NCBI RefSeq assembly: GCF_018446385.1 | Contig: NC_055997.1 | Location: forward strand, 43,404,254 to 43,468,253 | Length of the DNA stretch: 64,000 nt | Direction: 5' to 3' | Source: Zingiber officinale | Taxonomy: Eukaryota > Streptophyta > Magnoliopsida > Zingiberales > Zingiberaceae | Shown: piece by piece, positions 33,601 to 44,952 of the stretch | Numbering within the stretch: position 1 is the first letter of the stretch | Layout: each line of letters opens with the position of its first letter | Translations under genes and position numbers: made by a program | Notes under the pieces: model-generated | What the model saw: the letters and a program-made list of their open reading frames with translations, nothing else | Told to the model about the DNA's origin: nothing | Databases searched by the model: none

Positions 33601-34619
33601 AGGTTGTAGGGGACATAGTTATCTTCCTCATATTGTATGTGGATGACATACTGCTCATTGGGAAGGACATCCCTATGCTTCAGTCTGTCAAGACATGGCT
33701 AGGGAGTTGCTTATCAATGAAGGACTTAGGTGAGGCATCCCGCATTCTAGGGATACAGATCTATAGAGATAGATCTAAGAGATTGCTTGGCCTAAGTCAG
33801 AGTACATACATTGACAAGGTACTCCTTCGGTTTGCTATGCAGAACTCCAAGAAGGGATTTCTACCGATGTCACACGGCGTGAGTCTTTCGAAGACTCAAG
33901 CTCCCTCTTCTAGAGAGGAGAGAGACCGCATGGATCAGATCCCTTATGCCTCAGCCATAGGATCGATCATGTACGCCATGCTATGTACTCGACCTGATGT
34001 ATCGTATGCTTTGAGCATGACGAGTAGATACCAGTCAGATCCAGGTGAAAGTCACTGGATAGCGGTCAAGAATATTCTTAAGTACTTAAGAAGGACTAAA
34101 GAATATTTCTTGATATATGGAGGCAATGATGAGCTAGCTGTAAAGGGTTACAGTGATGCTAGCTTCCAGACCGACCAGGATGACTATAGATCGCAATTGG
34201 GGTTCGTGTTTTGCATTAATGGTGGTGCTGTGAGCTCGAAGAGTTCGAAGCAGGACACAGTAGCTGATTCTACGACAGAGGCCGAGTATATTGCTGCATC
34301 AGAGGCAGCAAAGGAGGCAGTTTGGATTCGCAAGTTCATCACTGAACTTGGGGTGGTTCCTAGCATTGCTGACCCTATTGAGCTCTATTGTGACAACAAT
34401 GAAGCTATAGCACAGGCGAAGGAACCTCGCTCACACCAGCGGACCAAACACATACTACGACGCTTCCATCTCATTCGAGAGATCATCGAGAGAGGAGATG
34501 TGAAGATTTGCAGAGTACCTACAGAAGCTAACATCGCAGATCCCTTAACCAAGGCTTTGGCACAGAGGAAGCATGATGGTCACACTAGGTCATTTGGGCT
34601 TAGACCCTACACTGATTAG
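30684..34619 (+). pseudogene. Copia gag-pol polyprotein, one frame, two nonsense codons
   Basis: Starts MTSNTNTFSLRSILEKDKLN. In order: gag; CCHC knuckle CFHCSQTGHWKRNC near residue 242; protease DTGCASHI near 290; GAG-pre-integrase LWHCRFGHIND; integrase with HSDVCSPF, FTDDFSRYG and SERRNR (DDE); RT with FKSIRIMLAIAAYHDYE, WQMDVKTTFLNGN and YVDDILL near 985; RNase H with GYSDASFQTD, STTEAEYIAASEAAKE and ELYCDNNEA. TGA at 31635-31637 (expected TGG) and TAA at 32844-32846 (probably CAA) are the only breaks in 1311 codons. The polyprotein would supply all enzymes for retrotransposition. It ends 20 bp before the 3' LTR. Confidence 0.93.
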
Positions 34620-34639
34620 CACTAGTGCTAGTGGGAGAT

Positions 34640-36470
34640 TGTTAGCTAGAGCCCTAAAGCCAATCATTTGATGATTGTATTAGGGACTTATTGTATCATA
34701 TTTTTTTTATATTCATAAAGGCATTTGTTTGGTTATTATACTTACTTGTATTGATGCCAAATAAACTAAGTATAATAACGTCCTTGAGTAGAAGGTTCTT
34801 ACCTATATCAATCGATTGGTTGAATCGATAGTGAGATGATATATGGAACACTACTCTAAATCATTCCTAGTCGAGTATTAACATTCAGGGACAATGTTAA
34901 TGCAATAAGATTAGCATGTAGGTCAACTCGATGACTTGATCTCACAAGTCATGGATATAGAGATATCAAGTTGACACATGGGTATACATTAGAGAATGTA
35001 TACTGAATGATCCGTCATGAGAAAGTATCATGGATCGTTATATGAGTGTCATATACTTTCTCATGTGGCTATTAGTATGACTACTAGTCCTTAGACCTGA
35101 AGTCACCATGGTTCCCTACATAAGGAGTTATGTACTTTGATTTCGTCAAACGTCACCCATAACTGGGTGGACTATAAAGGCGATTACTGGGTATGTAACA
35201 AATTATGCGGAGGGATGTGAGTGATGTAGATGAGATCTATCCCTCCTATATGACGGGAGAGACATCGGTATTCTTGATAGAGTGAGACCACGAAGTGCAT
35301 GACCATGCCCAAATGAGTCAATATAAGATATTGAGCTCATTTTATTTAGTGAGTCTACTTGGAGTTCAAGATTTAGATTGATCAGAGGATGACACGGTCT
35401 ATGCCTCACATTGATCAATCTAGATCTCTAGGATAGAAGGACACTTATCATATATTGTGAGGAGTCACAATTAGTAGTCACAAGGTGATATTGGATCTCA
35501 ACATTCTTGTAACATTGGGTAGTAATGATGTGTTGCTAGATACCGCTCATTACTTATGCTCCTAAATGAGTTTAGGGGCATTGCCAACGTTACAAGAACC
35601 TATAGGGTCACACACTAAGGACAATTAGATGGAGATTAGGTTCATATGATGAACCAAGAGGATTAGATTCATTTGATGAATCAAATTGGATTAAGAGTAA
35701 TCCAAATTGGGCTAATTGAGTTAGACTCAAGTTGATTCAAGTATTCAATGAGTCTAATTTAGATTATGACTCATTAAATCAACTTAATTTAATGAATTAA
35801 ATTCATTATATTAAGTTGGCTTGAATCAAATGGTTAGATTAGATCAACCATGGAAGAGATTTGGTCAAGTTTGACTTGACTTGAGAGGAAAAGGAAGAGT
35901 CAAGTTTGACTTGACTAATTGCTACATCATTAGTGAGATGGCAAGATGTGGACCAATGATGATGCTCCACATCATCAAAGTGTTCCACCTCATGGGGGTT
36001 ACAAAGTCATTCTCTTTAATGACTATATTTAATGAGAATGGGGTTACACATTCTAATGTAGCCGGCCACTTTAGTGTGGAAGTGAATTTGATTTTTTCAT
36101 TCAAGCCTCATTATTCCTTCTTCTTCCTCTAGCTCTCCCTCTCCCTCTCCTCCTCAACTTGGCCGAACCACACATAGGTGCTAGCACACCTCTTTGTGTG
36201 TTTTTCTCCACCTACATGTCCGTGTGGATACTTCTAGAGGAGTATCTATTTTGATACTCTTGAGATCCGATACCGTTTGGACGAGCAGAAACGCGAAGGG
36301 TTTCGCTTCAAAGGTATGACCCTTTTTCCATGTAGATCTAGGAGTAGATCTCGGTAGAAACTCGTATTCGTAGTTTTCGAAATTTTTTTTTGCACGAATC
36401 CGTTGGCTTTGGGGCTTTCGGGGTTTCCGCGACGCGAAAACGCGGTTTTCGCGGCCCGAAAAACCCAACA
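34640..36470 (+). repeat. 3' LTR of near-intact copia, 1831 bp
   Basis: Begins TGTTAGCTAGAG after the purine tract and ends AAACCCAACA, followed by the target duplication CCTGT. Confidence 0.94.
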
Positions 36471-36475
36471 CCTGT

Positions 36476-37424
36476 ATCATAGAGAGTATTCCAAAAAAAA
36501 AAAAAAACTCCAAGCTATGAAACAATCAAGTTATTTTCTAATCTTCTATTCGTTGTATTACTTTTATTTTATTTGCTTGTATCTTTTGTATTTGTGTGTT
36601 GCTATAAAATTACATACTTATAAGAGCTCCTTCAAAAGGAATCTAAAGAGGATAAAGATAGTGGTGTTATTGGAGTGTTAACCTGTTGAAAAGTAATAAA
36701 TTGTGGAGTAGGAATCGAAGTGTTCCGAATCACATAATTGGATTTGTCAGTTTTTTTGTTTGTGTTATTTTTATTTATATTTTTGTTGCACACTAATCTA
36801 TTATAGACGAGCATGAGATCGATACAAAAGGCAAAACATGCTATTCAACCCCCCAGCCTTGCATCCCCCATTCATGAACGCGTCTACTAAGCATCATTGA
36901 CAAAGGTAATAGAAGACTATTTTATACCATAAAAGAACTATTTATTATAATTGATATTCTCTTATATTGTCACTCAGCTATGAAAATACATATTAGACGT
37001 GTTTTTTTAAAAAATTCAACTATCCAACCTATCAATTCGAGAGATAATTGATTCAATTCCATAAAAATTTTCTATTCATCATCTAAGTAAATCAAAAAAT
37101 ACTCATGGAGGTTCATCCAAGCTGTCAATTTTTTTAGAATTATCATCCCATTGGAAGAAAATTTCTATAGTATGCCACAATAGGAATTTGATTTAAATAC
37201 CTAATTAACTACCGAAAGAATTTAATCGCTACATCTTTGCAACGACAAATCAATTTTTTTGGTAGCAAAAAATGATTCACTCGTTTCCAACGCCTCCGTT
37301 AGTCCATCTACAGGTCAACATGGAAGAGGTAAATCATGGATAACTACTAACTTTGGACAGTTAAATAGTACATGAGAGAGGACAAACACCCGATGACACA
37401 CCAATTCTCTTAAACACATGCATA
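36476..37424. other. Intergenic, AT-rich, no gene seen
   Basis: A 15-bp A-run near 36495, CAACCCCCCAGCC near 36850 (similar to LTR tails) and no supported coding frame. Confidence 0.4.
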
Positions 37425-37742
37425 GTGGATTTGCTATATTCCTGGGACAAAACTAGATATCATGGCACTCTAAAAGCAACCACAATGTCTCATTCGAGTA
37501 CTAAAGCCAAATACAAAGCTATTGTCAACGCTAAATCTATGGTCAGTTGCCTTCAATCTCCTCTCCAAGGCACAACTATCCACTATTATTGCACCCAAAA
37601 TTTTTGTGAGAATATTAAAGGATATATCTGCTACAAAATTAATCTTCTATACTACACAAAACATGTGAAAATTTTGATTGGGAATGTATTACAAATATCA
37701 AATTACGCTTTTAAAATTTTTTATTCACAGTCAGATTGTTGA
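37425..37742 (+). pseudogene. Old copia RNase H remnant
   Basis: The frame contains TMSHSSTKAKYKAIVNAKSM, matching the SSTEAEYxA core of copia RNase H with Glu-to-Lys changes at the acidic positions, then LQSPLQG and YYTKHVKI where H.RTKHI is expected. No LTR can be assigned. It is older than the nearby elements. Confidence 0.7.
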
Positions 37743-38600
37743 TAGAGTCACGAATCATTGTTAAGGAAAATGTGTCCCCATAATCTTTTATGGGGAGGTC
37801 AGATACCCAATAAATTATTTTACACTGAGAATTAATTCTAAAATATATTAGCCACCATCCTTTGATGATTGTATATTGTATCATCAAGGTCATATCAGAT
37901 ATATAATGGCCTATTCAACCGTCTACAACAAGATATGAAATTATTCTCTTAATCTTGTTCTATTTCTATTCTCTATTTTATTACAATTTCTTAGTTGAAC
38001 CTTTTTATATTAGCCTTTCTATGTTTCTGTCTTTCTCCATTTGCTCCTCTCTAATAAATTTTTAAAACATTTATAAAGAGTTTATATTGAAATGTTTAAA
38101 TCTCCCTTCAAATCAAAGATGAGTAAGATTTCTGAGAAGAGCTCTGCCTCCTTTCTACGTTATTTTAGAAGACGCTTTTGAAGCATTTTACTTTGGGAAA
38201 TTCCAACAAATCTTTTTACTGATATTCTTTAAGAAAATATCTATTTGCCTTAATTTTTATTCCCAAGTCGTTGATGTTGTCTCTTTTCCATTTCATTATG
38301 GTGCATTGGTGCTCGAGGACTTTTCTTAGATTGTAAATGGAGAATGCCAAGTGAACTTAACAAAAAATAACAATGACAAATAAAATATTTCATTTTAAAT
38401 AACAGAAGCAACAACTTGATAAAAGTCAATAAGGCCAAATTTATAATCTGATAGCAGACACAAAGAGCAAAGTGATAAATCCAGCATAGATCTTGGAGAT
38501 GGATGTAAATATGATCCATAAAGTTAGCTCCAAGAATCATCTTACTTGCTATAATATCTTGCTTGGACCATATTTAAATCGTCTACAGGCTTAATGATAC
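37743..38600. other. Intergenic, downstream of CER1
   Basis: AT-rich, no coding frame of note. A TGATGATTGTAT motif near 37862 resembles copia LTR sequence and may belong to the remnant before it. Confidence 0.35.
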
Positions 38601-38617
38601 TTGTGATACAATAGCAT

Positions 38618-38623
38618 TTTATT
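38618..38623 (-). terminator. Polyadenylation signal of the CER1-like gene
   Basis: AATAAA on the minus strand, about 100 bp past the stop codon (38725-38727). This is a usual distance for a plant 3' UTR, though plant signals are loose. Confidence 0.55.
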
Positions 38624-38724
38624 GAAGAAAGCAGGTTGGTTCTTGGTTTTAGTAGTGGAATATTACAATATAAGTTTCAGAGATGCACCCATTATTCTGT
38701 TTTGGTTAAGACAACTGATGAAGC

Positions 38725-41700
38725 TTAATTTACGGGGAGAAAACCATGACGCAGAGCAGCAGCCCACATTTTGTCAAGATCCTGCATATTGTCTCCGCAT
38801 TCATGTGAGTTCCATCCCTCTAGTGCATGTACTATACCAGCAATTCGAGATGCACTCATCACTCTTCTTGGTAACCAATTCTGTGAAAAGCAAGAGTGGT
38901 ATAAGCAAGGTGTTTCCTAGAACACAATACTCATGCAATTGCCTCAAAATTTTAAATTGTCTCAGAATCTTCTTGCTATCTAAACTAGCTAATCAAGGTA
39001 AAATTGCATTGCTAATGGAACATACCTCACATGAGTGCATGTTCTCAAATGTTTTAGGGATTTTCATAGCCGGAGTGGTGTAATAAATGCAATCTTTCCG
39101 CACTTTCTTCGTCGGGAACCATGAGAAGGGGATAAAGAGTGTCCCTTTTGGTGCTCTTCTTTGTTGTATATCTTCCAACCCATCTCCTACTAACCAGACC
39201 TGGGATTACATACCAATGTTAACATATATTATATGCATGGTAGGTTCTAATTGTCCACATTGTAACTAGTATGATTGTTGGGAACATTTTAATCAGCTAG
39301 AATGCAATATTGATTTCTGACTATTCCCGATTACCTGTGCATTGCAGTCGTTTGAAAGAAGAAGAAAACTCGATGCATTTTCTGGTAACTGTGACTTGAT
39401 CATATAGTAATCATTCTTCTGTCTCATAGTCACCTGATGCGCATATATACAATAAAATACTTGTTCAAGCAAGAATGATTCTGTCATGTGATGGATTCTC
39501 TATTACAGTTTGATAAAGTCGATTTTCTGTGGAGAAGTTTTCATACCTCAACACCTTTCTGGCAAAGTGCTATAGTTACTCTGTAGGCTACCTTTGACTG
39601 ATTTCCAGTTAAGATGACTTTTCTTGTTTCCGGGGGAATGCTGTTAACAACTATTGCTGCTGCTAAGCTGCTTCCGTCCACGATTCTTAATTTCAATTTG
39701 GGGTACTTTTGAAGATAAAGTTCACCACTTCCATTAAGTTCTTGCGCCTGAAAGTAGACAATTAGTCTTTTAAACAACGAAGAAGGAAATTTGCCCAAGT
39801 AAATATGTTTTACCCATTTGCCTTTTCAATTCGTTGCCAGAGAAGAGAAATTAGCAAACCTGATTTAGGAGTTCCAAAGTGAGAAATTTGATTCCTTTGT
39901 TATCAGCCTCTAAAATTGCCTTTTCGACCAGATCATTGATCGCATCTCTTGCACTCAGCAGCCCATACTGTAAGGTGAACAATTTTTTATCACTATGAAC
40001 TGAAAGATGATCTGACTTTACCGAAAGGGAAACCTTTGTTTTGAAAACTTCTTACCTGGAATTTGAATCTAGGTAACGCCCACGTTTGCATCTTGACTTT
40101 CTCAAAACTATTCCTCTCCACAGTGAAGGAGTCGTTTATCCACATAAATATGATCGAGATCCATGCCAAAGGCCACAAGGAGAAGATAGGTGTCTTGGGA
40201 TCGTATGGCTTAGAAGCTAATGAAGCAAACCCAACTCTCAGATGGTAAATCGATAGGAAGGAAGTGAGGTGAGTAAGGTGAACCACGTCAGGTTGTTCCT
40301 CCTTCCCTTCCAATGCACTTTCATATAGGAGATCTGACGACTTGTCCACGGTTCCGTACACGTAGTCATAGAATGGCATGAACAGGGAGTAGTTCACTCG
40401 AAATTGCGTGTGATGAAGCGAGTGAAAGCTGTAGCAAGGTGGAATTCAAAGGAAGCTGCTTCAAAATAAATAATAAAAAAAAAGGGTAGAACAGGCAGTT
40501 ATGCCATATACTTACGAGGGAGTATACATGAGGTACTTGAGAGGTGGAAAGACAGTAAATAACCATTTCGGGATGATCTCGAAGTTACAATGGCCCAAAT
40601 TGTTCATGAAATCAATATATGCAATATACCCGATCATCGAAATTATGGAGGCAGTTCCACAAAGTGTAGCAGTCAACGTCGGAATGGAAAAAAGCAAAAA
40701 ATACACTATATGCTCCGCGAACGGATGGATGACGGCTGTCAAAAGGAAAATCACTCAGACGTCAAGTATTAATAAGTTTCTTACAAGAGGAGAAGAATGT
40801 ATGACTTACATGTGATTGGCTCGGTAACAATTGATGCATGGTGGTGGGAATGGTAGCGAGTGTAGAGGAAATGATGGTGCAGGGCTCTGTGAAACCAGTA
40901 ATAGAGGAACTCCACAGGACCCATATGGAGTAATGCTATCAGCAGTGCTCCATCGGATCTCCACAGCGGAAGGTTTCTTCCAGATGGAATGTACATGAAG
41001 GCAAGATAAAACAGTAACCCATTGAAGATGATTTGGTCATCCCTGTTGCACGCACGCATACTCTTCTTGTTCAAGTAATTCGCCAACAAATGAAAAAGCA
41101 ACGACAAGAGAAATCATCGGAAGGAAGTAGGAACCACTCAATGAAATTAACCATCATTCCTTCACCTTTCTGCGTAAGTGACCTTGAACTCCACATGGCC
41201 ACACTCGCGGCTTAGAACATCAATTAGTGTGTTTTGCTCATGTTTGATAAATATCATATGCCTACTTTATAAATGTCTACTTAAGTTCACTCAAATCCAT
41301 CCACTAGACCATAAAGATGCACATGCGCAAAGCTCAAAACAAACCCCGCCATTACACCTCATCAGTCATCTAAATCTCGCTTATAACATGACGACACTTC
41401 CGGTGAATGTATCTATCACACACTAGTGCATACACAAAAAAAAGTAAGCGAACTGCATCACTCACATGTGTTGCACATGATCTAGATCATGATATTTGCG
41501 CATGATTTACCTGTCCTTATCATGGTGCCCCCCACTGAATCCACCTTTCACCGACGCATAGCTTCATGTAAAAAGTCTATATTCCTCTCCGCAATCTAAT
41601 TGTTCGACTAATTTCCACATGAAACCCCCAACAATGCTCTTTTTCTTCTTCCTTCATCGTATTTTGAAAAACTATGTGAAAATAATTTTTATTTCGAGAA

Positions 41701-42896
41701 GTTCTACAAAAGAAGCCTAAGTTTAACTTTTATTATATGCTTGGATGAAATGAAACTTAAGCTTTTGTAACTCCCATTGAATCGCAGGCAGACTTAAACA
41801 ACACCAAAGATCCATGCTAGTTCAACCTAGATCCGAGGTCAGATGGCATAAACAAATTTCTTAAAGAATCTTAATTAACTAGAGTGACCTATAAAATCAA
41901 AAGGCAAACTAAATAATAAAGTTCATTTGATTTTCAGATGGTATTTTTCATCTCTTATTTTTTTTTTGTGTTCTTCAAAAAACAAAAAAAAAATTGACAA
42001 ACAGGGACGGCAGAGAAAATTTTTGTGGTGAGACATCCTTAAAGACTTAAACAGACACCATTTTTATGATGTGGACTTCGTTCCTTTATGATGTGGACCT
42101 CGTTCATCATATATAACAACTACCATTTATTTGATGGTGATCGGCTATGCATCTTGGAACATTTATTCACATGTGATAGAACATAGAGTCTATTAAACAT
42201 TTGTTGCTTCAGTATTAGACTTGTACATGAGTAATTCTTCGAGCAGGAAGGGGATGAAAACTCACCAGTTCCTCTCCCTGTCGACTTGCTCAAACTCGAG
42301 GCTCTTGTCGACGATTCGGTGGTGCTTGCTGCGAGCGTTCTGAAAGCGTGATATGCTGATCCAGACTTGGCTGTGCACCATCCTTAGCAGCAAAGAGGGC
42401 AAGATCAAGAGGTACGCCAGGTCCCACTTCTTCCTCTCCTGTGTCGCCAACAAGTAGAGGCCATGCAATGCCCAAGGTGCCAACACCACGTACTGCAACA
42501 AACATAATCGACCAACCTTTTAGGCACCAAGCCTTTCCTTGCTCCTAATCTTTTACATTTTTATTTTCGGAGAACGTTCAAATGATTTTTTTTAGTCCGA
42601 AAAATGTATGGACCAAAAAAAAAAAAAGAAAAAAGAAATGCTATGGTTCATCACGCTTGTTCGAGTTCGCAGGCCATGCATATCTCAGACTTCATCCAAA
42701 ATTAAGTTTCTGAACCCTTGGATCCATTGATATAAAAAAAAAATAAAAGGAAAGGGAGAAAGGGAGAGTGTTGCGATATCTTGAGGAGAAATTATATATT
42801 CATGCAAAGCGACCATAAGAGGGAGGATTAGGAAACCTTGAAATTGCCAAGGCGCTGCCATGGCCATTCCGTGAGGAGGCCGGGTCTTGAAGCCAT
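38725..42896 (-). CDS. CER1: CER1-like very-long-chain aldehyde decarbonylase (cuticular wax alkane synthesis), ten exons, intact
   Basis: Exons (complement): 42837-42896, 42266-42492, 40810-41042, 40516-40735, 40056-40428, 39860-39967, 39547-39747, 39335-39433, 39026-39199, 38725-38880. All junctions are GT-AG and phases fit, giving 616 residues, the usual family length. Residues 1-20 are MASRPGLLTEWPWQRLGNFK. The membrane fatty acid hydroxylase domain holds the His clusters HRALHHH (147-153), HSHHH (160-164) and HSLHH (249-253), plus HPFAEH (177-182). The WAX2 C-terminal domain has LRIVDGSSLAAAIV, KGTLFIPFSWFP and GIVHALEGWNSHECG. CER1 acts in the endoplasmic reticulum with CER3 to make alkanes from very-long-chain acyl-CoA derived aldehydes; substrate here is by family. 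Intron 2 is 1223 bp. No stop or frameshift seen. Confidence 0.95.
41043..42265 (-). other. Large intron 2 of the CER1-like gene
   Basis: 1223 bp, AT-rich, donor AACTG|GTGAG, acceptor CAACAG|GG. No nested gene or clear transposon is visible. A TTTATGATGTGGAC pair near 42064-42095 is a short local duplication. Confidence 0.8.
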
Positions 42897-42962
42897 GATT
42901 AGTGCGAGCAGTGTGTTTGCAGCTCCCGGGGTGCCTGTTCTGTGTGAACCATCGCTGCTGCG

Positions 42963-42969
42963 TTTTATA
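42963..42969 (-). promoter_or_regulatory. TATA box of the CER1-like gene
   Basis: CTATAAAAC on the minus strand, 67 bp upstream of the ATG at 42896, so a short 5' UTR of about 35-40 bp is likely. Confidence 0.7.
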
Positions 42970-43899
42970 GCGTGGGATGGGCTGACAAGAAACATGATCT
43001 GGTATTCATTAATGGCACGAAACAGAAACCACGACGTGTTGGATCGAAAATCTTTATTTGAAAGAACTAGCAGACGCGGATGGTGGGTGCAGAGAGAGAC
43101 CGAAATGGCGTTTGGACACACTTTGGTTTTTTTTTTTCCCTCCAAGTTATTACTGTGCATTTGTGTATTTTCTACCTCAGTTTGTTTATCGATCACAAGA
43201 AAATTAAGAGTCCACGGAATCTGAGAAAAACAACACTCAACTGGGTTAGCTCATCAACTTCTTGTTGGCTAAGTTGATATATGCATCATTAATTCTGCGG
43301 GGCAATAAATAAGTGGTAGGGAGGAGGAACCTACTTTCGTCCTGGATTGCTGCAGAGGGCGGTTTAGATGGAAGGGTGAGCCATTTCATTCAGTTCCTGA
43401 CTCAGTCGCAGCTGTAACACACGGTAAAATGGTTCTTTAGTAATATAGTAAAATACAAAAAACACAACAGATAAATAATAAATGACATTTGTATTGTGCA
43501 TTTAAATGTATCTGACTTTTATTAATATTTAAATTGCCCGACACACTTATCTGAAACATCTAGACCATAAAATATATATATTTATTTTTAATAAAACATA
43601 TTATAGTGAGTTTTAAAAACACTATTTTTCTCAGTAAAAGGTAAAAAAAACCACAACCAACTAAATAAAAGACAGAATTCAAATTGAAGACATGAGAATC
43701 TCAAGAATATAATAATGTTGATTTAGATTGAATCTAATAATAAATCTTATGAAGTTTTAATCGAAATTAGTAAATGACACATTAATGAATTTTAATCAAA
43801 ATTTATTAATGGATATACACATCCAAGTCATCGCAACTAGGACCATAGCACTCTTAAATTTCACCACACTCATAAATTTTAATTCTACAGTTTATATAG
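42970..43899. other. CER1 upstream region
   Basis: No coding frame. It includes a T-run near 43128 and AT-rich DNA. It probably carries the native promoter, since the nearest retroelement boundary lies about 1 kb upstream. Confidence 0.45.
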
Positions 43900-44952
43900 T
43901 AATATGATATGTTGTGAGTGGACCAAAGGTGATATGGTAGTCAAAGTGAAGGTGAAATGACGGTTAAAGTCAAGATAAGATGGCGGTCAGAATGTCACTC
44001 TCAACGGAATTTAGCTCCTCACTCCTCATGACTGAGAACTTCGATATGAGGACGGTCGACCCGAGAGTCGGTCGGACTTGTGAGATCTAGTGCTCCATTT
44101 GTGTTCATTCAGTGTATAGCCGGTCAACCCAAAGGTCGATCAGACTTATGGACCTAGCTCTTATTCTAAATGTTTCTCAGCATACAGTCCAATCTATCCC
44201 AAAAGACCTGTTGGGATTACAGGGCATAGCTTCCTATCTCTTAGCATTAATGAGACTCTCAGCATATGTCCGGTTGGTCAAAGGGTCGGTTGGGTACAGG
44301 GTATAGTTCCCTATCTTACAGCACTAAGGCAACTCAGTATATGGTCAGTCAGCCCCAAAGTTGATCTAGACTTCCCAGGCTATGGCCGGTCGGTCACAAT
44401 GTCAATCGGGTTTACGAGGCTCAGCACCTCCACTTATATATAAGTCAAATGTATGAGGTATTTCTCAGTGCAAACCTGGTCGAACATAAGGCGGGTCAAA
44501 CTCCTAGGTTAACATTCCTAGGGTCGATCTATCCAAAGTGTCCATCGGATCTTATGAGGTTTGGCTCCCCCTCTTCAAAAATAGGTATCACAGCATACAG
44601 GCGATCGACTAAAGATCTGGCCAGGATATCTCCAGGGGACAACATAGTCAAGGAATGTAACAACCCATCAGAGAATAACAGCTACTTGTTAGATAATATT
44701 CTGCTGCTATATAGCATATAAGTGCGATGGAACCTTCCTCAAAGGGTGGCTATATATCTTCTATCACCTGACATTTTGATGGTATATTCTCTTAACCGCC
44801 TCATTGATGGTAGAAGTTATAAGAAGCGATTCATATACTTATAATGAAAGATTCCTCAAAAGATGACTGTACATCTTTCAGGCTGCACATCTTCCATCAC
44901 TAGGCATATTCTGATACAAAATATTCCTTGTTGCGTTATTATTGCGGTATAT
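43900..44952 (-). repeat. Degenerate gypsy-type LTR, interrupted by copia copy 2
   Basis: Repeated phrases such as GTCAAAGTsAAGrTGA, GGTCGGTCGGACTT and CAGCATA, plus TATATAGCATATAAG near 44710, resemble the old LTR at 17556-27340. It stops at 44952 where copia copy 2 begins. The right continuation is lost. Confidence 0.45.

Larger units (their letters stand above)
27347..36470 (+). mobile_element. Ty1/copia element, near-intact, with LTRs and CCTGT target duplication
   Basis: LTRs 27347-29176 and 34640-36470 begin TGTT and end CCCAACA; flanks are CCTGT at 27342-27346 and 36471-36475. PBS TGGTATCAGAGC is at 29178-29189, and the PPT AGTGGGAGA directly precedes the 3' LTR. A 1.5-kb leader precedes one gag-pol frame (30684-34619) with two stop codons and no frameshift. 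LTR pieces of the same family are at 53103-57231. It inserted just outside the old gypsy LTR ending at 27340. Confidence 0.95.

Noticed and set aside
36481..36505. Poly-A tail of a LINE, SINE or retrogene
   Set aside because: No upstream ORF or Pol III boxes and no target duplication; it sits beside the copia target site.
35881..36681. ORFs of 83-114 codons in the 3' LTR of the near-intact copia
   Set aside because: Not open in the matching part of the 5' LTR, so not a conserved product.
42838..43224. 128-codon plus-strand ORF opposite CER1 exon 1 and promoter
   Set aside because: Overlaps a well-supported exon and TATA region on the other strand; no family resemblance.
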